A stretch of DNA of 64,000 bases from Pleurotus djamor (Eukaryota > Basidiomycota > Agaricomycetes > Agaricales > Pleurotaceae), in NCBI GenBank assembly GCA_029747585.1, contig JAPEVF010000015.1, forward strand, positions 62,001 to 126,000, in the 5' to 3' direction. The translations under genes were made by a program, and so were the position numbers. Numbering within the stretch: position 1 is the stretch's first letter; the number at the start of each line of letters is the position of its first letter. Below, in pieces: positions 1 to 10,125 of this stretch. The notes under the pieces were generated by a model. It worked only from the letters and a program-made list of their open reading frames with translations, did no database searches and had not been told where the DNA came from.

Positions 1-1470
1 CGATGACAACGTAAATATCGACTGGCCCCACAGCTTCAGCCATGTGGCACGAAAAGGTTTTCCAGATCAAGAAAGACGCGCCAATTTCGTTCACCACTAA
101 TGCTGCTTACCCTTGAAGAAACCAACCATAGGCACGGTCCCAGGCTTGCGGGCGTGTATCCTACCCAACCCCGAAAGGTCTCAGATACGACGGTGAGTGA
201 CTCCAATATCCCCAAAAACGTCAAACCACTTACGACAAGCGCAGTCTTTGTTACAGCCCATCTTTGCAGATCTTTCTGCTGTATCACACACCGTTATGCA
301 AATCGAGGGCGGTGCTCACTGCGATCTCTTCACGCATCACATTGGTCTCCAGTCTTGCATCACGGACGGTAAACCACCCAATTGCGTAGAGTTTTGTGTG
401 GCGCCGTCGCCCAGTGGTGTTGGGTGAGATGTTGCCATGGCAGTGGGCCTAATTTCTCCTCCCAGGCTTACCTGCGCTTACACCCGCTTAAGTTACAGGG
501 CACACACAACCGAAATATCTCGTTCGGCGGCGAACTTGTCGCATTGTTAGCGTCGGTGTCGACCGAAGCTTTCAAACTCCGGAAACAGCCTTGTACCTCC
601 TTGTGGATGACCCCGACTACGTGTATTCTTGAAGTGGCAAATCCTTACAGCTCTCCATGATGAAAGAGTTGTGCATAGAGAGTTGTGCATAGAAAGCTCC
701 GATTCATCGCAGGCTAACCAGGACGCTCGCCTGGTGCCCAATTGCCGAGTATGTCATTGTGTAAGGTGGCGTCTTCTCTTTCGTGCTGGTCCCTGATGAC
801 CGTGCTCCGATCAACTTCTTTGCAGAATACTTGGATTCCGTCAATGTATATCCCACCAGCCAATTTGCTTTCGTTCAGACGTACGTGAAGCTCGAGCCCC
901 CCTTCCCGTGCGTCCCTCATGAATAGCCGTCATCTTAGGTTTCTGTTGCCGTCTTTACCGATATCCGACGGCCTCGAGAAGTCCTCGTCCTTCAGATGTC
1001 CTTATTGTTTTATGATTTTTCTGGTCAATCGTATGCCGATTGCCGCGCTGTCTCGTAGTCTCCGCCGCAGGAATGTTCTGAAGCTTAGTCATTGTCCGTC
1101 TTTCGTCCCTTTTTCNGTTATTGGTCTCCGTCGCCTGCTCCGTTTTGATGGTCGCCCTGCTCTAGCCATTGTGCACGCCCAGTCCGATGATCACCCATAT
1201 TGACACATACTTAATCGGGATACGGATCGTAATAAGGGCAAAATTGCGATGCTCGGTAAGGAAGTGACATGTACTTTTATATTTATCCCTCCTTACAAGT
1301 GATCCTATTAGACCCTTTGAACATGCCTACGATATCTGGATATCCCAAAGCCCGTCCACGTGGGTCCATCCCGATTCCGCTGGTACTTTTCTTGGCCCTA
1401 GTCCCGCGCCTCTGTTGGCATATAAGTACTTTGAATACTTTGCGCCCGCTCTTGCCCATTTCACTTCACC
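1..1470. other. Left flank without a supportable gene
   Basis: Open frames here are short and none resembles a family I know. A minus-strand frame at 36-287 has one hydrophobic stretch of about 20 residues (around VVSGLTFLGILESLTVV) and could be an exon of a membrane-protein gene continuing past the left edge. An N lies at 1116. A TATA-like tataagt near 1421 sits about 45 nt before the F-box gene at 1471 and may be its core promoter. Confidence 0.4.
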
Positions 1471-3486
1471 ATGCCTCATCTCCAAACCGATATCCCTGCC
1501 GAAGTTATCCGGCGCATCCTTCTCTTCACTGTTCCTGCTGTTGGTCCCCCAACCACGCTGTGCCATCTACGACGGACGTGCCGCTCCATACACCACTCTC
1601 TTCAGCAATCCCAAGTTGATCTGTACACACGAATATTTTCCCTCCAATTTGATCTCGATCCCCCCTTTCGTCGTCTTGGCTACAATCGGCGCATTATCCT
1701 CCAAAATGTGGAAAATGAGCTGCAGCGCAGGTTCATGACCCTGAAGCGTCTTCGCGACGGCGTTCTTGGAGATGAAGCGCTCGATGACGCCTTGTGGATG
1801 ATATACATTATGCTCATTGAGGATGAGGGACACAACCTTCGCCAACTCCGTTGGGCGAATACCTACGCGTTTCTACAGAAGTTTCTCCGTGATCGCTTGT
1901 ACAACGGTGCCGAATTCAACCATGGTTGGCCTCTCGAAAACCATCAAAATGCGCTGGCAGCAGCGTCCTTGTGGTTGATGAGCTCAAAAGGTGTGCTCCG
2001 ATCATTTGTTGCCTTTTGCCGACTGCTTATGATCATGATATTCTGATGTTAGCATCCATTCATGGCGAATCTTTGATTGAAAGGGAAGGTCTCATGAACC
2101 AATTCGCCCCCTTGGTTGAGGCCGCGTTTCGCGTACGTTTACTGCACTGATTTCGCAATGACTTGATCTTGATTTTTTGTAGTATCCTTGTTTTTCTTCT
2201 GCGGAAACTCTTTTCGAACCGAATTCGGTTGATCGGTCTACCTCTCCGTCTTCTGTCACCATACATGGACCATATCCCCCATCCCAAACTCCGTCACATA
2301 ACGTCCCGATCTTTGGTTCTGTCACCCATCTTTGTTACGCACCCGCTATCTCTTCTTTTGCCATACTCAGCTACTTTGCCCGTGCTGATGTCATCCCCCA
2401 TGCGATCCCTCCACATCTCCCCAAAACCCGCATTGAGGCCAACGCAGCAAACCAAACTGGGCCAACGTGTGAAGACGTGCAGTATTTCATTGATCACTGT
2501 AACACGAAGTTCTCTGCAAGCGAATTTGATTTTGCTCAGCGAAGCGGGTGGCAACATGAGAGTGACTGGCTGCGGCTCACTGGCCACCAAGCCTATAGTC
2601 TTGGATGCCTAACTGGGCGCTTTGATGGCTCGATGATGGTGCGGACATTGTTTCACGTCAGTTTCTTACGTTTTGTTCAATTAACTTCTTAGGTTCCTTG
2701 TGTCGATGTGTATACGACTTGGCTGTCAACTCTCGACATGCCCCAACCTTTCCCCACTTTTGGACGCCGCCCATTAAGTCTGATCATCAAAGAATACTAC
2801 TGCAGTGATTTGTCAATGCGTCTCCCATTCGATGATCCAAAAAACGGAATTGGGAATGCATGGCTGCCTGCAGGATGCAAGTTCATTGAACAAGACGTGA
2901 GTTACTTCTCCAGTACATTGGATTGGATTTCTGATTTGAATGTTCTCTCCAGGATGGTATCGAGATGTTTGATGAAGAAGGCACATATCAGTGTTTTTAT
3001 CAGTCCTATCTTCCCGGAACCAATCGTGCTGAGTTGGAGGACGTAGCCGACGTCGTTGTAGTAGCAAAGGTCCGTGATGGCGTCCCTATCCTGCAGAATC
3101 TTTCCTCACCACAAGGCACAGCCTGATGAAGCGTACAAGACGGCGTGGGGAGGCTTTCATTTGTTCGGCCGCATCCGTCCATCAGACGGCCTTGTAGTAT
3201 TGGCTGGCGAAGCGGTGAGTACGGTCTTTTGCGCTAGTTGCTTCAAATTCAGCTCATTTCCGTCGCATCCTTCCCAGGTTGAAGTCATCTATCCTAGTAT
3301 ATTCCGTGGTTACGGTGAGTACTCGCGATGCTCGCACTCCGTCGACCTTCCCTAATACTCTCGTTGTGTCTGATAGTCATTTCTTCACAAAATTTTGTTG
3401 GAAGGTCCCGAGGCCAATTAACTTCGGGGTTTGAACCTGCTAGTTGGGAAGCGGCCTTCAGCCTTTCAAAAGCCACGACCTCCTAA
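1471..3486 (+). CDS. F-box-type protein, Agaricomycete family (copy 1)
   Basis: Eight exons can be joined in frame: 1471-1990, 2053-2132, 2183-2638, 2693-2896, 2953-3069, 3122-3214, 3278-3314 and 3377-3486, giving 538 residues. The N-terminus (IPAEVIRRILLFT, then LCHLRRTCRSIHHSL) has the form of an F-box helix pair, which binds Skp1 in SCF ubiquitin ligases. The C-terminus carries a signature shared with the next gene: AW....LFGRIRPSDGLVVL, then FRGYVISSQNFVG, then SWEAAF near the stop. The middle (about residues 230-430) differs strongly from copy 2 and probably decides the target. Substrate is unknown. The ATG is the first in frame and follows a TATA-like site. The F-box call is by residue pattern only. 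Confidence 0.75.
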
Positions 3487-3754
3487 ATTATGTTCCTTCG
3501 CCGTCCATATGTATTCGTAGACATATACGGAGGTACCAGCTACGATACTGTATAATCTATCGTATTTAAACGTTTCATACCAGACCATGTCCATGATGTC
3601 GGACAAACTTTTGGACTTGGATCAAATAGGGAAACCTCCTGTATCGGCCGCTCCATGATAACCGGAATGGCACTAATGCTCCCGTAACTCGAGCTTTGCA
3701 GGACGCAGCGCCTGGTGTTGACCTTCGACCACGATCATCTGTGTCTCAGCCTCG

Positions 3755-5641
3755 ATGCGAGCTCGTCCTTCGCTCAGCACCATCCCCCAGGAAATCCTGG
3801 AACACATCACCTTTGTTGCTGCAACACAGGACTTCTTAGGCCCGCCTTCAGCGATCATTCCATTGCTCTGCATCAATAAACGGTTTAACTCATGTTTGTC
3901 GATCAAACGAAATCCCCTCCTCTATTCACGGATATTCTCGGTGAAATTTGACATCTCGCCACCTCTGAGGCGCCTTCGTTGCGGGACTCAGCCGACTGCC
4001 ACCATATTGGCGGAGGAGTTACGGCGTCGCTTTTGGTATTTGACGCGTATGCGCAAGAGGATAGACTCTACAGTGGATTCAAAGGCGCACAACTCCGATG
4101 GGACTGAATCACTCCGATCTCTTCTATGGACTGCCTACTTGATGATGTTGGAGAATGACGGCAAAAACGAGAAACAGCTGAGGGAGTACGGACGTATCGA
4201 CGATTGGCTTCGCGAGTTTTGGTTCGATGAACACGGTGCCTCCTTCGCCAAATCGTACATACAGCGCGATAGATGGCCGCCCAACAACGATAGCACATCG
4301 TTGGCCATGTGGCTATTCTGGTTTTTGTTAAAGCCCGGTAAGCAGCGCTCCATTAACTCCCGTCAAATTCCGATTCCTGAATTCTGCGCGGCTTAGAGGA
4401 ATACTTGGACAACGATCAGTCGTGGAATGTCGTCAATACTCTTAAGATTTTTGCTCTAGGAGCTCATCAAGCAAGTCGTCCCCCATTACACTAGCTAACG
4501 TCTGCTGACGCGCCTACCCTTGAACTACCAGTACCACCTTACATCCCCTTCTTGGGTCGAGTTCGTCCCTCACATATCCAAGGAGAAATCAGAGACGCCT
4601 ATGCATTATCTTGGTGTCCTCCCACTCCTTCCAGCCCCCCTGGCTGCCCCTGCTATCCTTGCCTTTCTCACTTTGGTCAACAAAGTCTTATCATCCCCCT
4701 CTACGATCGCTTACTCAGCGTTACCATCGTCTTCTTCCTGCCTTAATGGTGCCTCAAGAAGTCTTGAATGGGAATGTGAATGGGGACGATGCCTCAGCCT
4801 GGGCAATGCGGATTATGACAAATATCTGACTAGCTCCTATAAACCTGGTAGTATTGAGGGTATATGGGAAGGCATATTCACGGTATGGATCAGTCACCTG
4901 CTTTCCTATTTCCATCGCTTATCGCTAAGCCTTCAGTATACTGAGTTCACGGCATATTCAGCTCTACTGTCTGGCGCTCCGCCGCCGGTCCTTCAGAAGA
5001 GCATGGTCGTTAGACACCGCCAAACATGGAAACTTCGCGAGTATCATCTTTTGGATAGTAGTGAATCCGATTCTGGGATTGATTTGGGCCTCGAAAATAT
5101 CGATCCTTTGCCCGCAGGCGACCCACTTCGCTCGTACTTCCCCTTCGGCACCCACATCAGCGAACATTCGGACAGAATAGAAGTCAAGCAACCCCATAAT
5201 CCTGCTTCCTTTTTGTATCGGCGGGCCATTTCCAGCTCTTCTCTCACTAGCGGGAGCAGTCAGCCGTGCGTATTGGATGTAATCATCACCGGTGAAGTAA
5301 GTCTACACCCCACCGGCTTGTCCTTCGGTGATACCGAGCTCATTTCCGACCTTGTAGGGTCATTCCGCTTGGGGGCAATTCAATCTGGTTGGCCGCGTTC
5401 GACCTTGTGATGGATTCATCAGTCTATGTAAAGAATACGTGGGTTGTTTTTGTCTTTGTTACAAAACGAGTCATCTAAGGTCGCCGTTATCTAGGTTGAT
5501 GGAGATCGGGGTCGATGGTTATACAGGGGGTATCTTATTGGAGCTGCCTATGGAAACCTCGCAGGGCGCTGGCGGGATACGCTTAGTCCCGCCGAGGTCC
5601 CTGGGTATGAGGGCTGCTTTACCATGTGTAGAAGACGGTGA
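3755..5641 (+). CDS. F-box-type protein, Agaricomycete family (copy 2)
   Basis: Tandem paralogue of the preceding gene, same strand, 268 nt downstream. Exons 3755-4337, 4397-4470, 4532-4882, 4937-5296, 5358-5438 and 5495-5641 join to 531 residues. An F-box-like start (STIPQEILEHITFV) is followed by a module with YHLTSPSWVEFVP, PAILAFLTLVNK, EWECEWGRCL, YTEFTAYSALLSGAPPP and HRQTWKLREYHLL, then the shared tail AWGQFNLVGRVRPCDGFISL, RGYLIGAAYGNLAGRWR and EGCFTMC. The first intron is in the same phase and place as in copy 1. The second intron (4471-4531) needs a GC donor (CAA|GCAAGT). Naive ORF calling ends at 5412, but splicing at 5297-5357 and 5439-5494 restores the conserved tail. Likely an SCF substrate receptor; target unknown. 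Confidence 0.78.
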
Positions 5642-6508
5642 CTGTACGTGTTCTTTTGTTCTTTTGTTCTTTAGGCCGGGTGTATTTTGATGTATTTGAC
5701 TCCACTTATGCGGTGATCGTCGTTTTCCCTATTTCTGATACTCTCTGTAACTTCTTTGGCTATCATGCTAAATCGGCTGCAGTGCAAATCGTTTATCCTG
5801 ACGTGAAGGATTAGCTTACGAGTTGATATCGAAACCATCCTGAGAACGTCAGCGTGCCAGTGTTCATTGGACGACATTTATGCTTATGTCCGGCCGTGGC
5901 TTGTTCTCGATCCGGCGGCCATCCATGCGAAGTGAAAAGATTGCGGAGAAGCAAAGGATGTAATATTAGGAGCGAAATGACTTGGGCTAGTTTGTCTCAA
6001 GGGGATTATAGTATTCGATGACCTCATCGGCGGATTTGCGGTAGCCAAGGAGAAGATATTTACGAGGTATAGCGAAGTTATAGTAGCAAATTATTCAGAT
6101 CCATATACAAAGAGCACAATGAGCAAGTAACCGTTGGACGGCGGCCATTAGGGGGATCGTAGGATAGGAGATATGTTCAGGCCTCAGGAGTGATTGGCAA
6201 AGGAGAAGATCCCGAGACGATGAGCAGTCCATAGCAGACACTGAATAGATAGGCCTTGAGTAATTTATATAGCCGAGGGACGAGTTCCAAAGGCCAAAGG
6301 TAAGGCCAAAGTCAGATACGATCGCTGTGTCAGTAGCAAAGTCACTGCGTAGACGTTCAGCAAGATGATCAGGGATATTCGACGATTGCTTGTTGGAAGA
6401 CACCATCGACACCAAGCTCGAGGAGTCCAAGGCGCGCGCACGGGTGGAACTGGTCCATTGAAATCTCGAGCTTTGCTGGAGGTGTACAAGACCGAAGTGC
6501 AGAGGACT
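5642..6508. other. Intergenic, no supported gene
   Basis: Minus-strand frames exist (for example 6095-6430) but show no family features and could be 3' sequence of the small minus-strand gene that follows. I see no promoter element or repeat I can defend. Confidence 0.4.
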
Positions 6509-6673
6509 TTATCGTCGAGATTGGCAGGTAGGGCAGTATCCTTGTTGCGGCGGGCCGGGTTGAATGGTTTGCGAGGGGCATGCTTGATGAGCGTAGGCTG
6601 GGCTGCAAACGTTGATCTTCTGGTAGTAGGGGGTGTTGCATCCAAGACACTGGGCTCTTCGAACGAGACACAT
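6509..6673 (-). CDS. 54-residue Cys/His microprotein, copy A
   Basis: A short minus-strand frame of 54 codons from the ATG at 6673. Seven cysteines and one histidine follow the order C-x2-C-x10-C-x5-H-x2-C-x14-C-x2-C, preceded by Cys at residue 2. That is the arrangement expected of a small zinc-binding (treble-clef or ribbon-like) domain; metal binding is inferred. Every one of these positions is matched in a second copy at 9431-9595, and 19 of 54 residues are identical by eye with no gap, which is the main evidence that the frame is coding. The frame stays open upstream to 6799, so the true start may lie further 5' or in another exon. It points away from the kinase-like gene at 7421. No known family recognised. 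Confidence 0.55.
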   Translation of the reverse strand: MCLVRRAQCLGCNTPYYQKINVCSPAYAHQACPSQTIQPGPPQQGYCPTCQSRR

Positions 6674-7420
6674 CGCGAGTTGACTGGGTAGTATGTATCC
6701 ATCGGCAAAAGTGCGCATAGTTTTATATTTTACGCATTGATTTGGAGCGAGGCTTGGACAGCGAGCTTGGACGACGGTGAAGTGGTCGCGTAGCCTCAAA
6801 AAGGGAGCAAGATGGACAAACCGCTTCGAAACAGTGCCATGGTATACCCTAACTTGAATTTCGCCAGTGTCAGGTTGCGGCCAAGTTTGAAACTAGGAAA
6901 ACAGACTTGTGGATGTACACAGTGGTACAAATGGGGTATCTCTTTGGTGTAGCGCGTTGGTCGCTTATTACTGAGGGGGCGACCTCGGAATTAGAGTCGT
7001 AGCGTTAGGAAAGTCGTCCATAGCCCGGACGCCTGGGAGCGCTGACGCCAACGCGGTGAGGGTTCATACAACATCCTTGGCGGGCTTCAGGAGGAAATGT
7101 CGGTTGAAGTTGTTGACAGCTGAAGATCGCACATATCGGATGCATGAAATTGTTGTAGAGCTGCCGCAGCAATTGCAACAACGAAGGGACCAAAAAGCCA
7201 GAAGCTTCCAGCTCGAGGAGTGACCAAATTGTAGCAAATGGCACCGTTGTACCTTTCTTGGTGACATGGACTGAAGCTGAAAGCGTGAAGCCCAGCGCTT
7301 GGGTTAAAAAGCAGAGAATGCGCGGGGCGAACACGTGTTGCTCTTTCATCCTGCCACTGACAGTGAGAACCTGGCGAGTTTAAAGGGACCCACAAGGACC
7401 TACAACTCGCTGAGTGACCA
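6674..7420. other. Divergent promoter region between microprotein A and kinase-like C
   Basis: About 750 nt separating two divergently oriented genes. Minus-strand frames at 7005-7395 are uninformative and may hold 5' exons of the microprotein gene. No clear TATA box seen near 7421. Confidence 0.35.
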
Positions 7421-8874
7421 ATGGGCTTACAGTCGAACTCGATCCCCCGGTCAATTATTGCGCTGCTAGGTGGCCGAAATGAAGTCGGAATGCGTACCTA
7501 CGTTCTCTATAAAGATGGGGAGATCCTCGTCATCGAAGCTCCCCCTTCGACGATCAGCAACGATAGGATGTACGACCAGACCAACGACTGGGAGGAGTGG
7601 GACAAGGAGTACAATTTTACCCTAGAAAAAATCGTGAGTCTTCTGACTCGTTTCTACATGCTTTAACGCCTCTAAAGCTCATTGGGACCCTGTCACAGCA
7701 AACAGTAGTGAAGACAGTTGAGTTCGGGAGGACAAACTGGGCTTACCTCCTTCCACGGCCCGATGGGGGCTGTCGACTCATACAGAAAGAACGACCCGTG
7801 CCTAGGGTAACCTACCCAACATGGGCCCCTCTTGTCGAGGAGACAGACATTGTCACCACTAAATGGATCAGTGGTACGTCGTTGGGTCATTGGATCAGTG
7901 ACCTATGGCATATTCAAATGATGGTTTAGCTGAGGATCGACAAGGCCTTTGGAACGGGCGCGAAGTTGGTATGCATCAACTTCGTCATCTGATGCCCCAT
8001 CTTTTTTCTCACTGCTGTTAGATCTCCTCATGATGGGCTGGGATGACAAGCGGATGAACGAGGTCGAACAAACGATGAAGGCGAGTCCATGTTCTTTGCC
8101 TCAATGCTTGGTTGGGCTGTAGCTCTGTGCTAGGCTTACCGTCAGCTGCAAGGGCTTGACCTCACATTTGAAGTCCTAGCCCATATTGTCCGAGATGGTC
8201 GGGTAATTGGTTTAATGACCGAACCGGCCAAAGGGAGAATGGTAGAGCATTGCGATCGTGCCAAGGTCTTCGACGCCATCTCGCGTGTGGAGAGTCGTGG
8301 CCTCCTTTACCGCTCGATTCACTGCTCGAATGTCATGATATCCGGTGGTAAAGTGCGGCTTCTGAACATTAGCACGACGCGATACTATTCCCCTGAGCAA
8401 AGGGAACGCCATGCTGAGGACTTCAAGTTCTTTCATTGGAAAGCCTTGAAGATCATGTTCGACCTCATTCGGGAAGGTAATTTCATGACGCCACCTCGAA
8501 CATGGCCGCAGAATCTCCAGTATATACCTAGCCCCATCCCTCCTGAAATGCCCCGACTTTCTTTCGTGCGATTATGGTTCATCGGGACCAACAAGATGCT
8601 ATACCCGGACGACAGGCGCAAAGGAAGCCGTCCGAATCATAGCAAACTTCCGACGCGCAAAAGCAAAGAGCCTAGACGACTCCGACTTGCCTCCCATGCA
8701 CTTCATGACTATACCCCTCGAGCAGAAGACGCCAAGGCCGATTTACCGTGGATCCAAACTTCAAGCTTGTCCGCCACTAATTCACGTATATTGAAGCTTG
8801 GCGGCGCGCGTCACGGCCTCCTTCTACCATCTTACGACAGTGACACTACGACAAGCGAGGAGGATGTCTCCTAA
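7421..8874 (+). CDS. Kinase-fold-like protein, catalytic residues apparently lost (copy C)
   Basis: Exons 7421-7633, 7714-7873, 7930-7968, 8022-8080 and 8134-8874 join in frame to 403 residues. The layout recalls a degenerate protein kinase or aminoglycoside-phosphotransferase fold: an N-terminal part with conserved NWAYLL and WAPLVEE...VTTK, then LTFEVLAHIVRDGRVIGLM (hinge-like), GRMVEH, and RGLLYRSIHCSNVMISGGKV followed by RLLNIS. In an active kinase these last segments would hold HxD...N and DFG; here the catalytic Asp is absent and DFG reads LNI. The last 120 residues are basic and Ser-rich, probably disordered. The fourth intron (8081-8133) requires a GC donor (AAG|GCGAGT). The paralogue is at 10126. 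Function unknown; pseudokinase role inferred. Confidence 0.68.
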
Positions 8875-9430
8875 TCTCCTAAGCTTACTATATATATCCC
8901 CTTATTGCGCGCTCAGGAGCGTCTGGATTAGGAGTTGTTATTTACCGACGACGCGGAATATACAGGATTACACCAATGACTAGTAGGATAAGGAGTAGAT
9001 GGGGATATAAGTAATTAAGGTTGTGGAACGAGTTCGAGTAATGTGATTAGAGCGAGGGCTTCGATTCAGATCTATAGACGTGTTTGTTGATGCTGGGTGG
9101 CCATGAATTAGTTGGATATGTTACGAATAGGCGGAGAGGTTAAGGTAGTTGAAGCCGATCCATCGAAGCTTCCTTGGTCTTGTGGGGTCGGGCAACTGTC
9201 ACGATCACCAATCAAGCACCTATGTGCGCCGTCACGACGAGTGGTGAGAGTTTGTTTGTTACACCGTCCATAAAGTACGCCGTCCTGGAGAGTGAGGAGT
9301 GAGACATCTCGCAGTCCAGACACTAGCCAAGTTGGTTTCCCGAAGGTTGTAGATGATAGCACTACCAAGGTAAGAAGGAATGGTCAGCCATGTCCCAAGT
9401 TGCCGTAGAACCGTACGACGCTCACAAGAT
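8875..9430. other. Intergenic, no supported gene
   Basis: Sequence between the stop of kinase-like copy C and the stop of microprotein copy B (converging transcripts). A tatatatata tract lies near 8889. Minus frames at 9108-9368 lack recognisable features. Confidence 0.4.
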
Positions 9431-9595
9431 TTATCGAGGGCCGCCACAGTTAGAGCATAGTCGTTGTCGAGGTTGGCCATCTTGCACCACTTCGTTGGGA
9501 CACTTTGCGTGCGCAAATTGAGGTTTGCAAGGTACGGCCTTGAAGAAGAATGGGCCGCCACATGCTGGGCAGAGGCATTTCTGGAGAACACACAT
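9431..9595 (-). CDS. 54-residue Cys/His microprotein, copy B
   Basis: Second copy of the small Cys/His protein. From the ATG at 9595 it is 54 residues and ends CSNCGGPR. The zinc-ligand-like positions (C9, C12, C23, H29, C32, C47, C50) coincide exactly with copy A, plus Cys2, and both have Pro15, Lys19, Pro25, Ala28, Pro33, Gln38, Gly40, Pro42 and Gln44. It carries one further cysteine at residue 7. The frame is closed by a TGA just upstream, so either this ATG is used or an upstream exon is spliced in at the AG at 9582-9583, after the fourth codon. It faces away from the kinase-like gene at 10126, repeating the arrangement of copy A with copy C. Function unknown. Confidence 0.58.
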   Translation of the reverse strand: MCVLQKCLCPACGGPFFFKAVPCKPQFAHAKCPNEVVQDGQPRQRLCSNCGGPR

Positions 9596-10125
9596 ATCGT
9601 CGGTACATCATCCTGAAGAGACAGCAAGGGAGTCTTATACAAACCACTGAACTGTCCCAAATATCCATATCGATGAAACTTGAGAGGTAGAGGTAGAAAC
9701 GACCCCGGGAAGCCTCAGCAAACGGTAACATCTGAAAAGACGAAAATAGTCAGTCGGCGCTGGGCGTTCCATACCAGAGTGCGGAGACGATACAGATGTA
9801 TCGGATCGCAACACATACGCCCCATTCGACACGGGTCAGGACTCGAGCCGGAAGTTGGTGGGTAGTTGGAACGCCTAAGTGATACCGTTGCGGTTGAGCG
9901 GTAGAGAGGCTTGCAGTGCGAGATTTATGTCCTGTGTCATACAATCACTTTTGTTGGTATCCATTTCAGTTCGGTGATCCCAGTAGAGGTTGAGTTGATG
10001 ATGGTGGGTGCTCGCATTATTTAGGCGAACCGTGGCGCAGGCGCCTAACTTACTAGTTTGTTCAGGACCTTGATCACAAGCTCCACGCTGATAGTATCCT
10101 TGGACCCACAACTACTGCAAATCCT
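9596..10125. other. Divergent promoter region between microprotein B and kinase-like D
   Basis: About 530 nt between two divergent starts, the counterpart of 6674-7420. I could not see long stretches of matching sequence between the two spacers by eye. A minus frame at 9875-10111 is of unknown relevance. Confidence 0.35.

Noticed and set aside
3423..3436. tRNA B-box-like GGGTTTGAACCTG
   Set aside because: Lies inside the last exon of F-box copy 1, and no A-box or cloverleaf fits around it.
5439..5690. Plus-strand frame of 83 codons after F-box copy 2
   Set aside because: The same bases carry the conserved final F-box exon (5495-5641) in another frame.
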